From: a virus
Direction: 5' to 3' (one strand)
DNA length: 30,015 bases
Virus record (IMG/VR): IMGVR_UViG_3300036760_000102
Span: 1 to 30,015 of that record
The notes under the pieces were generated by a model. That model did not search any database, was not told the origin of the DNA, and was given only the letters and a program-made list of their open reading frames with translations. Below are positions 5,983 through 13,807 of the stretch, piece by piece; position 1 is the stretch's first letter; every line of letters begins with the position of its first letter. Both the position numbers and the translations under genes were made by a program.

Positions 5983-6225
5983 TCATCGTCGCCCGGCCGC
6001 GCGGAGCCGCGCCGCGAGCGGGGCCGCGAAGTGTGCCATGCACGTGCGGATCAGGACGTACTCGCTCGCGCCGGGCACCCCCGTGAAAGCGTAGGCCTCG
6101 AAGCAGAAGTCCGAACAGTCGCACCCGCAGACCGTGCAGAGCACCGGAACGGTCGGCACTCGCATGTTCTGGCTGCCGATGCCGAGGTCGCGGACCCGCA
6201 CATCGTCGCCCTCGCGCAGCATCAT
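5983..6225 (-). CDS. cysteine-rich hypothetical protein, possible zinc binder (80 aa)
   Basis: The ATG at 6225 overlaps the methyltransferase stop as ATGA; a second ATG follows directly. The protein opens MMLREGDDVRVRDLGIGSQN and then carries a Cys cluster (VLCTVCGCDCSDFCFEAY, six cysteines) and a later TCMAHF. The spacing could hold one or two zinc ions. It is coupled to the DNA methyltransferase and might act with it, which is inference from position only. Confidence 0.65.
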   Translation of the reverse strand: MMLREGDDVRVRDLGIGSQNMRVPTVPVLCTVCGCDCSDFCFEAYAFTGVPGASEYVLIRTCMAHFAAPLAARLRAAGRR

Positions 6226-7007
6226 AGTAGTTCTGCTTGGTGCGAGGTCTGGGGCGCGGCTGGCTGCGAGAATAGTTCCTGCTGAGCGAGACGCCGCACA
6301 GCCATCTCGCAAAACCGCTCTTCCAATTCGATTCCCACCGCACGACGGCCGAGCCGCTTCGCAGCGACGAGCGTGGTTCCAGCTCCCGCAAACGGATCCA
6401 GCACTAGGTCTCCCGGCGCAGAGTGGAGCCGAATAAAAACCGCCATAAGCGCGATCGGCTTAGGCGTTGGGTGTCCATCGGCGGGAGGCTTGATCCCGCT
6501 GATGCGAAGAACGTTTGGCTGGGCGTTGCCGCCAAACCATCGACACGCGGCACCGGGCTTCTCGCCGATCAGCACCAGCTCATAGTTCCGTCTGTAATGC
6601 CAGCCCATCCCGAGCCCGCCCTTGTCCCACACGACGGCGTGCTTGAAGCCGAGCAATTCGTCGAGCCAGAGTGACCAGCGCGCGAATTGAGGATCGGGAC
6701 CGCCGCCGCAGCAGCAGCAGCAGCAGCAGCAGCCCGGTTTGAGCAGTCGCGACGCTTCGGCGAACGCGAACCTAACGAGATCATTTGCTTCGGGACCGTC
6801 GTTCGCGATTGGCCGCGCTTCGGCGTCCGTGGTGGCGCGAATGCCCAAAGCCGCCTCCCGCCGATGGGCCAAGTCGCCGTTGTTGTTGTTGTGCCCGTAG
6901 GGCGGATCCATCAGCACGAGGTCCACCGACGACGGAGCGAAGATCGGCAAAATCTCTCGGCAGTCGCCGTGGTAGATCGTGACGCCCTGCTCGCTGTAGT
7001 AGGGCAT
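6222..7007 (-). CDS. DNA N6-adenine/N4-cytosine methyltransferase, beta-class (261 aa)
   Basis: The ATG at 7007 overlaps the previous stop as TGATG; a GTG one codon earlier is the alternative. Motif IV is LVLMDPPYGHN (residues 31-40). HPTPKP (179-184) marks motif X, and the SAM-binding motif I is DPFAGAGT (204-211). The order IV, then X and I is that of beta-class amino methyltransferases. WDKGGLGMGWHYRRNYELVL lies in the recognition/motif VIII area. Residues 93-100 are eight consecutive cysteines coded by a triplet repeat, and residues 40-43 are four Asn from a second triplet repeat. It probably protects phage DNA from host restriction. No partner endonuclease is visible. Confidence 0.9.
   Translation of the reverse strand: MPYYSEQGVTIYHGDCREILPIFAPSSVDLVLMDPPYGHNNNNGDLAHRREAALGIRATTDAEARPIANDGPEANDLVRFAFAEASRLLKPGCCCCCCCCGGGPDPQFARWSLWLDELLGFKHAVVWDKGGLGMGWHYRRNYELVLIGEKPGAACRWFGGNAQPNVLRISGIKPPADGHPTPKPIALMAVFIRLHSAPGDLVLDPFAGAGTTLVAAKRLGRRAVGIELEERFCEMAVRRLAQQELFSQPAAPQTSHQAELL
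6708..6731 (+). repeat. (GCA)8 triplet repeat coding poly-Cys
   Basis: Eight perfect gca units on the plus strand read as TGC x8 (Cys) in the methyltransferase. A second short triplet run, (GTT)4 at 6879-6890, codes Asn x4 just after the catalytic DPPYG. Length changes by slippage would keep the frame. Confidence 0.9.
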
Positions 7008-7357
7008 CACGCGAGCATCGTGTCGCTCGGGCCGGTCTCAGCCGGCACGGTGACACCCTGCGCGAGCAGCGCTGTGACGCCCTCCGCGCGAATGCGCGCC
7101 TCGTCCCACTCGATCGCGCCGATGCTGTGACCCGGGTCGAGCCAGTCGAGCACGGCGTTGAGCGGCCGCGCGAGCCCGAGCCAGGCAGAGCGCGGGATCG
7201 TGCCGCCGTGATGTAGCTGGAGCTTGCCGAGGCGCGAGCTGATCGTCTCGTCGGGATTCCCGCCGGCCAGCGCGTTGCCGAGCTGGTCGAGCGCGATCAT
7301 CACTCCCCACGTCCAGCGCCGCACGCCCGATCGCTCGCCGACCTGACTCCCGGCCAT
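7007..7357 (-). CDS. hypothetical phage protein of the lysis region (116 aa)
   Basis: The ATG at 7357 follows the holin-candidate stop by one base. The segment ALDQLGNALAGGNPDETISS, then RLGK, recalls a group of small phage proteins that carry a 'DQL.N.L.GG.PDET.S.R' pattern and are often found near lysis genes. I know no assigned function for them. The C-terminal half includes ARPLNAVLDWLDPGHSIGAI. No membrane segment or signal peptide is evident. Confidence 0.65.
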   Translation of the reverse strand: MAGSQVGERSGVRRWTWGVMIALDQLGNALAGGNPDETISSRLGKLQLHHGGTIPRSAWLGLARPLNAVLDWLDPGHSIGAIEWDEARIRAEGVTALLAQGVTVPAETGPSDTMLA

Positions 7358-7358
7358 G

Positions 7359-7562
7359 TCAGTCTTTCTTTGCGCTCGGCGCAGCAGCGGTCCCGCCCGC
7401 GACGGCCGCGATCAAGCCGACGATGATCTTCTCGGCCAGCGAGCGCCCGGTCGGCATGCCGATGACTGTCGCACCGGCCATCCCGGCCATGACGATCAGC
7501 GAGCGCATCGAGTTCGTGAAAAACTCAGGATCGTTCCAGAGCTGTGAGAAGTACCCTTTCAC
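7359..7562 (-). CDS. small membrane protein, candidate holin (67 aa)
   Basis: The GTG at 7562 overlaps the previous stop as GTGA. An exceptionally G-rich ribosome binding region (A5G8 on the minus strand) lies just upstream. Two hydrophobic segments are visible: about residues 20-36 (RSLIVMAGMAGATVIGM) and 46-62 (IIVGLIAAVAGGTAAAP), followed by a short charged end (SAKKD). Size, two membrane spans and location four genes before the endolysin fit a class II holin. The sequence itself has no signature, so the call is by topology and context. Confidence 0.6.
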   Translation of the reverse strand: MKGYFSQLWNDPEFFTNSMRSLIVMAGMAGATVIGMPTGRSLAEKIIVGLIAAVAGGTAAAPSAKKD

Positions 7563-7813
7563 TCAGCCCCCCCCTTTTTGCCGTCGCCGTCGCGCATGAC
7601 TTCCCACATGAGATACCGGCCTTCCAGCGTCGCGATCCGGTCGGTGTGATCGTCGAGTCGCGGAAACACCTTCTCGCCGATCAGCACTTGCACTTTATCG
7701 ACGCTCTGCTGCAAACCGCGCACCTGGAGCGCGAGGTAGAGCAGCGCGAGCGCGATCAGCGCGCCCGAGATACCGCCGGACCGGATCAGCTCAACGAAGA
7801 TGGTGTCGAGCAT
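7559..7813 (-). CDS. small membrane-anchored coiled-coil protein (84 aa), possible lysis accessory
   Basis: The ATG at 7813 overlaps the tail hub stop as TGATG. One transmembrane segment is clear (SGALIALALLYLALQV, about residues 16-31). It is followed by a heptad-like helix (LQQSVDKVQVLIGEKVFPRL, then HTDRIATLEGRYLM). The layout resembles XhlA-type holin partners and some antiholins. With the adjacent two-span protein it may form a two-gene membrane lysis unit. The last codons run through an A5G8 tract. Confidence 0.6.
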   Translation of the reverse strand: MLDTIFVELIRSGGISGALIALALLYLALQVRGLQQSVDKVQVLIGEKVFPRLDDHTDRIATLEGRYLMWEVMRDGDGKKGGAE

Positions 7814-10800
7814 CAGGTCACCTCCACCACGAGCAGATCGATCAGCCCGTCCGTTCTGAGCACCGTCTCGATCACACGCGCCTTCTTGAGCGTCGCCCAC
7901 GGCGGCGTGAACTGCACCAGGTCGCCGCGCTCCAAGTCGTAGCCGTCCTGCCACGGGACGCCGTTGATTCGCCAGAGCGCCGCGACGCGCGCCAGCTCCT
8001 GCGAGTAGTAGCCCGCGATCTCGGTCGCGGTTGCCGCGCTCTCGATACTGAGCAGCCCGACCGCGCTCGCATCGTGGCGGCCGAACTTCGTCTCGGCGGC
8101 TGCGACCGTCGTCTGCACCGCAGAAAGAAACGCATCCGCGCCTCTCCCAAGATCGGCACGCCACTGGTACAGATACCGGGTGCGCGTCAGCAGAGCGTCG
8201 GCGTCGCGGCCCTCTTCGGTGAGCACCTGCCACTTCGTCAGCGTGCGCCCGTTAACTCCCTCGACGAGTGCAGGCCAAGCGTAGGTCGAGAGCGCGGCAG
8301 CCAGCCGGTAGGTGGTCGCGGCCGTGCGCTCGTCCGCTACGAGGTTCGCGCGGCTCTCGTAGCTGAGCGCCGCGAGCACGTCGAGCACGTTCTCGCCGAG
8401 CTCGCGCAGATCGACACCGTGCGCGTTGTCGTCGAGATAGGTTGCACCGCAGAGCGTTGCGAAGCTTGAGTCGAGCGCGCCGTGCCCGAGCGCACAGAGA
8501 TCCGCGAGCACATAGCGCAGCATGTCGGGCGCTTTATCGATGAGGACGCCACCTGCAACGCTGTAGCTGGTCGTTGGAGTTGCGACGCGCTTCTGCAAAT
8601 TGTCGACGTAGACCGTCCCGGTCTTGATGCCAAGCACCTCGAAGCCAACCGTCTCAACATCGGTCGGCGATACTGCGGCGCCGAATGCCGTAGCCGTTTT
8701 TTCAATTGTGACGAAGGCCCCGCTGGTCAGTTCAATGGCACCGATGTCGAAGTACCAGTAGGTCGCTGGCTTGGTTGTTGTGACACCTGCGGTATTGGAG
8801 AAGTAGACGCGTAGAGTAGCGCCCGGATCTACCGTATCACCTCGAACGTCAACCCTGTATGCGTTGCCGTCGGCGGCGAGATTCAGCGTCCCGGTGGTGG
8901 CGTTTCTTTGCAAGATTGTTAGTTGAGTAGGTACCCTGTAGACTTCATCTATATACAAAACATCGCCACTGGTTTTTGGTGCGACTTTGTTTGTATAAAT
9001 CCAAATGCTGCTTCCGGTGTTGATTGATCCGGCAGAGCCATCGGCCACTAGCGGGTCAAATGTCATTGTGTTCCATGTGTCGTAGGCAATGTCGGCAGCG
9101 CCTATTTGCCACATCCGATAGTTGGTTGTTGAAAAGCCAGTCGTGTTACTCAAATAAATCCAGACCTTCTCCTCTGCTCCGGTGAAGTAACCCGACACAA
9201 AGTACATTCCCAGACGTAGCACGCACCCTGTGAAGTCTTGGTTTGACGAAAACACCCGCCATGCGTGCCCCTCATTGGAATTGCTTGTAGTTATTTTTAT
9301 AGATTTTCCAACCTGATAAACAGATCCATTGTTGCTAACACTTACATTCACATGCCCCCAGCTAGATTGATCGCTATCGCAGTTGAGTATTAGAGTCGGA
9401 GCTGTCGGAGCGCTGCAAACAAACTTCTGCGATTCGGTGCCTTCGGTTTTGATTGTCGTTTCGTCGGTGCGCGTGCCGTTCAAAACACTCCAACCCGTAG
9501 TATCATCCCAGCCATAACCAGCAGACCAAGTGTAGTCAGTAGTCGGCCCGTCCACGTCCGCGAACAGTTCTAGACCGAGGCCAACTCGAGCGCTCTTGAT
9601 CTCGACCTCGCCCTCTGACTCCTCCCAGATCTCGATCCGCTCGACCTCGTAAATGATGCTGCCCGTCGTCACGGTCATGTAGATGTCGGTATCCATCTCG
9701 GCCGGTACGGTGGTCGCATACTCGAACCACTCAACAGTCGTCGCACCCGTCACGTTGTCAGCAGAGAACACGTTCGCGCCTGCACTGGTCGTGCGCAGCG
9801 TCCAAGAGTCTGCGGTTTGCAAAGACAGGTAAGCACGATGAACGACTTCGACAAGGACGCGCCCTTCAACCGGCGTGTATCGGTAGCCGAGCTGCACAGC
9901 GGGAGACGTGATCCCCGTCGTCAGGTCGCCGTCTACGGTAAGGTCCCAGCTCGCATGCGCGCTCGTCACCTGCGATGTAGCCACCCGCGTTTCCGCTACC
10001 CGTACCGGACCGCCCGTGTAGGTTTCGACTCTGCGCACCTGTTGAATAGATGACGACGCGCTACACACGAATCCCATCGTGGTGCCCATGTAGCTTTCTG
10101 TGTTGGTCGTCCAACGCCACCAGTCCGTGACAGTCCCTGCTGCTGAGTTTGTAATCGTATAAACGACAGATGAACCGCTTGGCCAGTGGAATTGGATGAT
10201 TCCAGTAGTGAGCAGAGTTGCGTAGACTTCGTACGTAACCTCGGTCAGTACGCGACCACTTACAGCAGGCCATGTCATGTAGGTACGCGCGGGCGTAACG
10301 TCACCCGTAATAAGGCTCCCGTCACGCATCGCGTTGCCAGCAGCACCCACCGCCAGATCGTCATCAGTCGCGCGTCGCGTTTCTTGCAGCACGCCAACAA
10401 TCGCTGGTTTCTGTCCCACCTGAGCAAGCGAGTCGAGCATCGCCTGGATCTCGCTTGAAGTGAGCGTGATCGACGCCACCGTCTTGCCGGAGATCGTCGT
10501 CACATCAGCGAGCCGAATCGTATAAGGTGAGGTCAGTCGCGTCAACGCACCCGTGTACGGATCAGACACGTATACGTTGCTGATCGCACTCGCTCGGATA
10601 GCCGACGCGATCCATACTCCAGAGGTAACGACCTCAACAAGCAACTGCCCTGCCGACTGTCCGTTGAGCATTCCAGAAACGCCCGTCAGAATGTTTCCGC
10701 TGTTCCCGGTCCACGAGATCAGGTTCGTGCCGACGCGCGCACCGTTCGTTGCAGACGCCGCCAAGCCGCTCGCATCGGTGAGTAGCAGCGTAGAAGAGCC

Positions 10801-11481
10801 GGAGATCGCTGCTCCTGCAAGCGTCGTCGTCCAGCCCACCGACCACCCGACGCACTTCACGCGCTTCACCGATCCGAGGCAGATCGGCAGCCGATTGCCC
10901 AAGTCCCTCGGGTCGTTCGTGCTCGGCACGTCCGCGTAGATCCACGGGATTTGCGGCAGCTCGGCCACGCACTCGAGCACGATCTTTTGCTCGTTCCCCG
11001 CGCCCACCGACGCCACCTCGCCGCGAAAGATCCACGTCTGCTCGGTCCCGACGAGCGCGGAGAGATCGTTGAAGCTCGCGCCCGCGCCCCGGTCCACGAA
11101 CACCTGCGCGATCTCGATACGTGAGTGCTCGAGGTTCTCAGCGCGCAGCGTCTGGTACAGGTACGTGCCCGTTTCGGGCTGCCAGTTGCGCAGCGTGATC
11201 ATCCTGCGTCGCCGTAGCGCGCTCTCGATCCCGCCGCCGCTCATCGACGGCAGGTGGTTCATCGTGTCGCGCCCAGGGTCGAGCTTGAGCAGCCACGGCT
11301 CGAACTGCTGCGTCGTGCCGAGGTTCGCCCAGTCGTAGAGCCGGGCGCCGTCCGAGAAGTAGCGCGTAGCCTGCACGGTCAGCGCCGCGCGGTCGCTGTA
11401 CGTCGTGAGCTTGCACAGCGTCACGACCGAGAGCGCCGTGCCCGCGAGCAGCGCCGCCTGGCCGGCGTCGAGCGGTTTCAT
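7813..11481 (-). CDS. large tail tip/hub protein with inserted host-binding modules (1222 aa)
   Basis: The ATG overlaps the preceding stop as ATGA. Residues 1-210 (MKPLDAGQAALLAGTALSVV, then YDWANLGTTQQFEPWLLKLD) and residues about 950-1222 (DKAPDMLRYVLADLCALGHG, then VNGRTLTKWQVLTEEGRDAD) look like the two halves of a tail hub or fibre base. They follow the distal tail gene, as usual. Between them lie several beta-rich Ser/Thr/Gly modules. Two similar modules near residues 400-480 and 550-630 end in 'VRRVETY' and 'VERIEIW'. A third near 690-860 (SSWGHVNVSVSNNGSVYQVG, then DVLYIDEVYR) resembles a carbohydrate-binding jelly roll. The DNA of that part (about 8880-9560) is visibly AT-richer than the rest. 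It probably determines host adsorption. Confidence 0.75.
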   Translation of the reverse strand: MKPLDAGQAALLAGTALSVVTLCKLTTYSDRAALTVQATRYFSDGARLYDWANLGTTQQFEPWLLKLDPGRDTMNHLPSMSGGGIESALRRRRMITLRNWQPETGTYLYQTLRAENLEHSRIEIAQVFVDRGAGASFNDLSALVGTEQTWIFRGEVASVGAGNEQKIVLECVAELPQIPWIYADVPSTNDPRDLGNRLPICLGSVKRVKCVGWSVGWTTTLAGAAISGSSTLLLTDASGLAASATNGARVGTNLISWTGNSGNILTGVSGMLNGQSAGQLLVEVVTSGVWIASAIRASAISNVYVSDPYTGALTRLTSPYTIRLADVTTISGKTVASITLTSSEIQAMLDSLAQVGQKPAIVGVLQETRRATDDDLAVGAAGNAMRDGSLITGDVTPARTYMTWPAVSGRVLTEVTYEVYATLLTTGIIQFHWPSGSSVVYTITNSAAGTVTDWWRWTTNTESYMGTTMGFVCSASSSIQQVRRVETYTGGPVRVAETRVATSQVTSAHASWDLTVDGDLTTGITSPAVQLGYRYTPVEGRVLVEVVHRAYLSLQTADSWTLRTTSAGANVFSADNVTGATTVEWFEYATTVPAEMDTDIYMTVTTGSIIYEVERIEIWEESEGEVEIKSARVGLGLELFADVDGPTTDYTWSAGYGWDDTTGWSVLNGTRTDETTIKTEGTESQKFVCSAPTAPTLILNCDSDQSSWGHVNVSVSNNGSVYQVGKSIKITTSNSNEGHAWRVFSSNQDFTGCVLRLGMYFVSGYFTGAEEKVWIYLSNTTGFSTTNYRMWQIGAADIAYDTWNTMTFDPLVADGSAGSINTGSSIWIYTNKVAPKTSGDVLYIDEVYRVPTQLTILQRNATTGTLNLAADGNAYRVDVRGDTVDPGATLRVYFSNTAGVTTTKPATYWYFDIGAIELTSGAFVTIEKTATAFGAAVSPTDVETVGFEVLGIKTGTVYVDNLQKRVATPTTSYSVAGGVLIDKAPDMLRYVLADLCALGHGALDSSFATLCGATYLDDNAHGVDLRELGENVLDVLAALSYESRANLVADERTAATTYRLAAALSTYAWPALVEGVNGRTLTKWQVLTEEGRDADALLTRTRYLYQWRADLGRGADAFLSAVQTTVAAAETKFGRHDASAVGLLSIESAATATEIAGYYSQELARVAALWRINGVPWQDGYDLERGDLVQFTPPWATLKKARVIETVLRTDGLIDLLVVEVT

Positions 11482-11690
11482 GCGCTCGCCTTCGGATAGC
11501 AGGCATCAGGCAGCGGCTCGCCAGAAAGCAGTGACCGAACACCCACCGGCAAGCGTGCGATCCATTCGCCAAGCTTGCACGCTACGACCGCTTCCGCGCG
11601 AGTCTCATAGGCAGCCTCTAGCGACCAGCGCGCGTATGTAACGCCGTCGCCGGCCTCGGTAGTTCTACCCACGAGCCAAATCTCAGTCAT
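11478..11690 (-). CDS. small hypothetical protein in the tail module (70 aa)
   Basis: ATGA overlaps link it to the distal tail gene upstream and the hub gene downstream. The product begins MTEIWLVGRTTEAGDGVTYA and reads as a small alpha/beta protein (WSLEAAYETRAEAVVACKLG). No family is recognised. Tight coupling suggests co-expression with tail proteins, but nothing shows that it is in the virion. Confidence 0.65.
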   Translation of the reverse strand: MTEIWLVGRTTEAGDGVTYARWSLEAAYETRAEAVVACKLGEWIARLPVGVRSLLSGEPLPDACYPKASA

Positions 11691-12484
11691 GCGAGAACCT
11701 CAAGCAGCCGCAGCGTGACTTTGAAATTCATGCCCGTTGGACTCGCAGGCGCGCCGTAGTCCTGCTCGAACTCGAGGCCACCGAGGAGCTGCATCAGCAT
11801 CGCGCTCTCGCTGTCGTCGGGCGGGTCAATGTAGACCGGATACAGCCCGTTGCGCGTCTCGGTGCGCAAGTCCGTGAAGACGAGCAGGTCGGCACCGCTG
11901 AGCGCCCGGTATGTGAACTCGAAGTAGCGCCGCTCGCTGCCGAGCTCGAGCCGGTACGTCTCGCCGCTGCGCATCTGCGCCTCGAACTGGTTCGCGACCC
12001 GCGCGTCTTTCCATGACGGGTCCGGCCCGCGCGTGGTCGTGCGCAGCACTGACAGCCACAGCTCTGGAAAGCTCCACGCACCCGACGCGGGCACCGTCAC
12101 GCTCAGGTAGCGCGCGGTCAGCGCGGTCAACGTCAGCACGCGCAGCCCCGCGGCCTGCGCGGTCGGGCCGTAGATCAGCGTGCCCGTCACGCCGTCGGGC
12201 GGGTCGCTCGTGTGATGCCGCACCTCGAGCGTGTTCGTGCTGATCGTGTGCCCGCTCGGGATGATGAGCCGGTCTGGCTGCGGCAGCGCCGCGAACGACG
12301 CCCCCCTGTCCGCCTTCACGAACTGATTCGCTTCCGCAGCGTTGAACGTGCCGAGCCGTCCGAGGCCCGAATCGTAGACGTAGGCGCGCGGATTCAGCGT
12401 CGCGAACGTCGAGCCGCCGATCGCGGCGACACCGGCCGAGCGCAGCGCGTGGTGGAAGTAGAAGCGCGGGTTGCGGTAGGCCAT
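11687..12484 (-). CDS. distal tail/minor tail protein (265 aa)
   Basis: The ATG overlaps the tape-measure stop as TGATG. The N-terminus (MAYRNPRFYFHHALRSAGVA) is followed by a galactose-binding-like beta domain at about residues 85-155 (LEVRHHTSDPPDG, LTARYLSVTVPASGAWSFPE). A C-terminal half then follows, with RRYFEFTYRALSGADLLVFT, YPVYIDPPDDSES and MNFKVTLRLLEVLA. That C-terminal pattern is typical of Dit-like minor tail proteins encoded between tape measure and hub. Location and fold signals agree; the exact family was not verified. Confidence 0.65.
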   Translation of the reverse strand: MAYRNPRFYFHHALRSAGVAAIGGSTFATLNPRAYVYDSGLGRLGTFNAAEANQFVKADRGASFAALPQPDRLIIPSGHTISTNTLEVRHHTSDPPDGVTGTLIYGPTAQAAGLRVLTLTALTARYLSVTVPASGAWSFPELWLSVLRTTTRGPDPSWKDARVANQFEAQMRSGETYRLELGSERRYFEFTYRALSGADLLVFTDLRTETRNGLYPVYIDPPDDSESAMLMQLLGGLEFEQDYGAPASPTGMNFKVTLRLLEVLA

Positions 12485-13800
12485 CAGCCGCCGAACCTGC
12501 CGAAGCCCGGCTCGCTCGTGAGCCGCGACCCGCCGCCCGGAAGATTCACTCTCGTGCCACGCGAGACGAGCGTGCCACCCGCTGCGACGGCTGCATCAGT
12601 GGCTACACCTCGCCCCTGCACGCGTGCGAGGTAGTCGAATGCCTGCGCGGTGAAGACCACCTGCTGCTGCACCTCGCGAAGTGACGCGACGACCGCCGCC
12701 TGAGCAGAGATTGCGGCTTGAGTCGAGGCGGTCCAGCCGTCCGTGGCATCGCCGATGCCGTCGATCCCGTCTTTGGTCTGGACGATCGTGTCCCCCGTGA
12801 TCCGCATCAGACGGTCAAGCTCTTCCCACTTCGCCGCCAGCTTTGCGGCGTCTTCTTCAGCAGTGCGCGCAAGCGTCACGCCAAGCTCGGCCGCAAGCTT
12901 CTCCACGTCGCTCATCGACGTTGCCCAGATCGAGTTGACCCGCGTGTTGCGGTCTGTGATCTCGGCAAGCGTCGTAACCGTGCGCGTTAGAGTCTCCGTC
13001 TCAGCAGCCAGCTTCGCCTGCGCATCTGCCGCCGCACCAGCCTTGCCGCGCATTTGATCAAGCACGTCGCTGTAGACGTTGAGCGCGCCGGACGCCAGAT
13101 CGAGAATTACGGCTGCGAGCTTAGACTGCGTGAGGTACTTGCCCTGCGATTCAAGCGCCTCGTCGTAGGAGTTGCCGAGCTTGTCGATCTTTCCTGCGTA
13201 AGTCTCGAGCTGAGCCAGTGCCGCGCCGCTCGTCGCAGCATTGATCGCCGCGATCCCCTCGCCGCTCTTCAGTGCCGCGTCACCCATCGTCTTTAGCGAC
13301 GGCACGAGTCGATCGACGCCCCGCGTAAAGCCGTTCACCGTTCCAGACACCTGCCGAGCGGCGGTGTCCAGGTCGATCCCGGTCGCAGCGGCGAGATTCA
13401 CCGTCGCCTGAGTTGCAAGCTTGAGCTGCTCTGCGGCGACTCCATAAGTGGCGAGTAACGCCTGCGCACTCGCGATAGCATCGTCGCTGAAGCGCGAGCT
13501 GCCTTGTAGCGCATCGCGTTGCTCTTGCAGCGCCTCTGTCATGGCGACTGCCGCTGGCCCTGCGTTTTTGAGCGCGTTCGCGAGCTTCGCGATAGCCTCT
13601 TCGTCTTGCGCTGCCGCCGCGATGCTGTCTTTCAGCACCTTGACGAGCACCGCTGCCGCAGCCGATGCAGCGAGCGTCGCTGGCGTGATCGAGCCTATGC
13701 CAGTCACTAGCCCAGCGAGGCTTTTGTCTACCTTCTGAATCGTGGCGGACGCATCATCAACAGCCGTCAGCCGCGTCTTGACTTCAAACTCGCGTGCCAT
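12484..13800 (-). CDS. tail tape measure protein, short (438 aa)
   Basis: A GGAG site lies 5 bases before the ATG. The sequence is almost entirely helical and rich in Ala, Lys and Asp. It starts MAREFEVKTRLTAVDDASAT, a usual opening for tape measures. A hydrophobic Ala-rich segment (TPATLAASAAAAVLVKVL) and long heptad regions (LQEQRDALQGSSRFSDDAI; AKLAAETETLTRTVTTLAEI) follow. The end is Gly-rich (LPGGGSRLTSEPGFGRFGG). At about 0.15 nm per residue it would set a tail of roughly 65 nm, short for a siphovirus. It lies directly after the major tail protein, with no tail-assembly chaperone gene between. Confidence 0.85.
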   Translation of the reverse strand: MAREFEVKTRLTAVDDASATIQKVDKSLAGLVTGIGSITPATLAASAAAAVLVKVLKDSIAAAAQDEEAIAKLANALKNAGPAAVAMTEALQEQRDALQGSSRFSDDAIASAQALLATYGVAAEQLKLATQATVNLAAATGIDLDTAARQVSGTVNGFTRGVDRLVPSLKTMGDAALKSGEGIAAINAATSGAALAQLETYAGKIDKLGNSYDEALESQGKYLTQSKLAAVILDLASGALNVYSDVLDQMRGKAGAAADAQAKLAAETETLTRTVTTLAEITDRNTRVNSIWATSMSDVEKLAAELGVTLARTAEEDAAKLAAKWEELDRLMRITGDTIVQTKDGIDGIGDATDGWTASTQAAISAQAAVVASLREVQQQVVFTAQAFDYLARVQGRGVATDAAVAAGGTLVSRGTRVNLPGGGSRLTSEPGFGRFGG

Positions 13801-13807
13801 GCGGCTC

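Noticed and set aside
6708-6731. Sequencing artefact as the cause of the poly-Cys run
   Set aside because: The run is an exact multiple of three and the frame continues into intact motifs on both sides, so an error is not needed to explain it.
7559-7580. Programmed frameshift at A5G8 joining two lysis genes
   Set aside because: Both shifted frames meet a stop within a few to about twenty codons and do not enter the next gene's frame.
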